This document shows positions 5,031 through 5,463 of a DNA stretch of 5,463 nt, in pieces; the stretch's first letter is position 1, and every line of letters begins with the position of its first letter. Under the pieces are notes generated by a model. The model ran no database searches. It worked only from the letters and a program-made list of their open reading frames with translations, and was not told the origin of the DNA. Both the position numbers and the translations under genes were made by a program. The stretch is from assembly GCA_027033675.1 (NCBI GenBank), contig JALVKZ010000077.1:1-5463 (forward strand), given 5' to 3'. This DNA is from Pyrodictiaceae archaeon. Lineage in GTDB: Archaea > Thermoproteota > Thermoprotei_A > Sulfolobales > Pyrodictiaceae.

Positions 5031-5463
5031 TACTTGGTGGATTCCCCGGAAGTGCTTAGTGTGTCCTGGTTGTCTTCTTTGCTTAGCTTCTCCCTGGCCC
5101 GGGCTACTAGGTCGCTTATGTCCCATACCTGTAGCCATGTCTCTGGCACAATGGCTTTATCCGGTACTATAAGGATTTTCTCCGCCTCTGGGAACCTCGC
5201 TAGCTTAGCCTCTATTCTCTTCACATCGCTTGTGCTTAGCCTGTTTACCCATTTGACCTCGGCGACTAGCCGGAGGGACTGGTACTCGACAAGCGCTACG
5301 TCTATCTCGGGGCTCTCTATCCTTACTGGCCTGAGGCCATAGTACTCTGAGAGGAATCGCTCAACGAATCGCTCAACAAGCCTAGGTATTAGTGTCTGTA
5401 GTGCCTTCTCGATGTAGCTCCATGGTAGCGGTGCCTCGCCGAACCCGTAGCGGGCCTCCAGGT
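5030..5463 (-). CDS. C-terminal part of a DUF234-containing protein, probably an archaeal AAA/STAND-type ATPase; 5' end outside window
   Basis: The minus-strand frame is open from the right edge to TAA at 5030-5032 and gives 143 residues; an apparent GTG start at 5224 is internal. The fragment resembles DUF234 (PF03008), which in archaea sits at the C-terminus of ATPases of the PF01637 type. Seen in order are an aromatic-rich ARYGFGEAPLPWSYIE start, then RLVERFVERFLSEYYG, then PEIDVALVEY with Asp at 5300-5302, then LVAEVKWV with Glu at 5258-5260 and Lys at 5252-5254. The D...ExK order is that of PD-(D/E)xK nuclease-like folds. After this come RIEAKLARFPEAEKILIVPD, fitting the last strand of such a fold, and a polar, probably disordered tail (KEDNQDTLSTSGESTK). 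The ATPase half would lie to the right of the window and is inferred, not seen. Target and cellular role are unknown. The gene lies 90 bases upstream of moaE on the same strand. Confidence 0.75.
   Translation of the reverse strand, partial: LEARYGFGEAPLPWSYIEKALQTLIPRLVERFVERFLSEYYGLRPVRIESPEIDVALVEYQSLRLVAEVKWVNRLSTSDVKRIEAKLARFPEAEKILIVPDKAIVPETWLQVWDISDLVARAREKLSKEDNQDTLSTSGESTK

Noticed and set aside
4911..5138. 75-codon minus-strand frame bridging moaE and the DUF234 gene
   Set aside because: It overlaps the start of moaE and the end of the upstream gene in another frame and is rich in Arg/Pro/Gly, typical of GC-rich shadow frames; no recognisable motif.
5030..5224. Separate 64-residue gene starting at GTG 5224
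   Set aside because: The frame stays open upstream to the window edge and the upstream residues carry the conserved EID and EVK motifs, so the GTG is an internal valine.
5001..5342. 113-codon plus-strand open frame starting in the gap before moaE
   Set aside because: Antisense to the DUF234-type coding region, which has recognisable conserved motifs; the plus-strand translation is low-complexity Ser/Leu-rich.
1..5463. CRISPR array, insertion sequence or phage-type genes
   Set aside because: No spaced direct repeats, terminal inverted repeats, transposase motifs or structural phage proteins were seen on either strand.

Overview
The window looks like chromosomal DNA of a hyperthermophilic archaeon, probably a crenarchaeon of the Desulfurococcales/Pyrodictiaceae kind (inference). 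Supporting signs are heavy use of AGG/AGA arginine and ATA isoleucine codons, GTG starts, a GAGGTGA ribosome-binding site, TATA-box-like promoters, an exported binding protein with a Thr-rich C-terminal linker of the archaeal type, and a C-terminal DUF234-type ATPase domain. No database search was possible, so the lineage is a judgement from style.

Left half (1-3024 and on to 4041): a split, divergently transcribed ABC importer of the dipeptide/oligopeptide (Dpp/Opp) family. A family-5 solute-binding protein runs leftward on the minus strand from 1857 and leaves the window before its stop codon. A 192-base gap with candidate promoters on both strands separates it from two rightward ATPase genes of DppD and DppF type (2050-3024 and 3031-4041), spaced 6 bases apart and evidently co-transcribed. 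The binding protein would capture substrate outside the membrane and the two ATPases would form the heterodimeric motor. The two permease genes usually found between them are not in the window; they may lie to the left, downstream of the binding protein. Substrate could be peptides or, as for several archaeal members of this family, oligosaccharides.

Middle (4060-4242): a 60-residue protein with two predicted membrane helices follows the ATPases closely. I do not recognise it. It is convergent with the next gene, with only 16 bases between the stop codons.

Right part (4259-5463, all minus strand): a MoaE-type molybdopterin synthase large subunit with an N-terminal extension of about 66 residues that resembles a shortened MoaD-like beta-grasp domain lacking its terminal Gly-Gly. 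Upstream of it, after a 90-base spacer holding a clear imperfect inverted repeat, is the C-terminal 143 residues of a gene cut by the right edge. That fragment looks like the DUF234 domain found at the end of archaeal AAA/STAND-type ATPases, with a PD-(D/E)xK nuclease-like residue pattern.

I found no CRISPR array, tRNA, rRNA, insertion sequence or obvious defence island. The most interesting items are the MoaE fusion with a degenerate carrier domain, the stem-loop at 4979-5030, the small membrane protein attached to the transporter operon, and matched four-cysteine (iron-sulfur type) tails on both ATPases.
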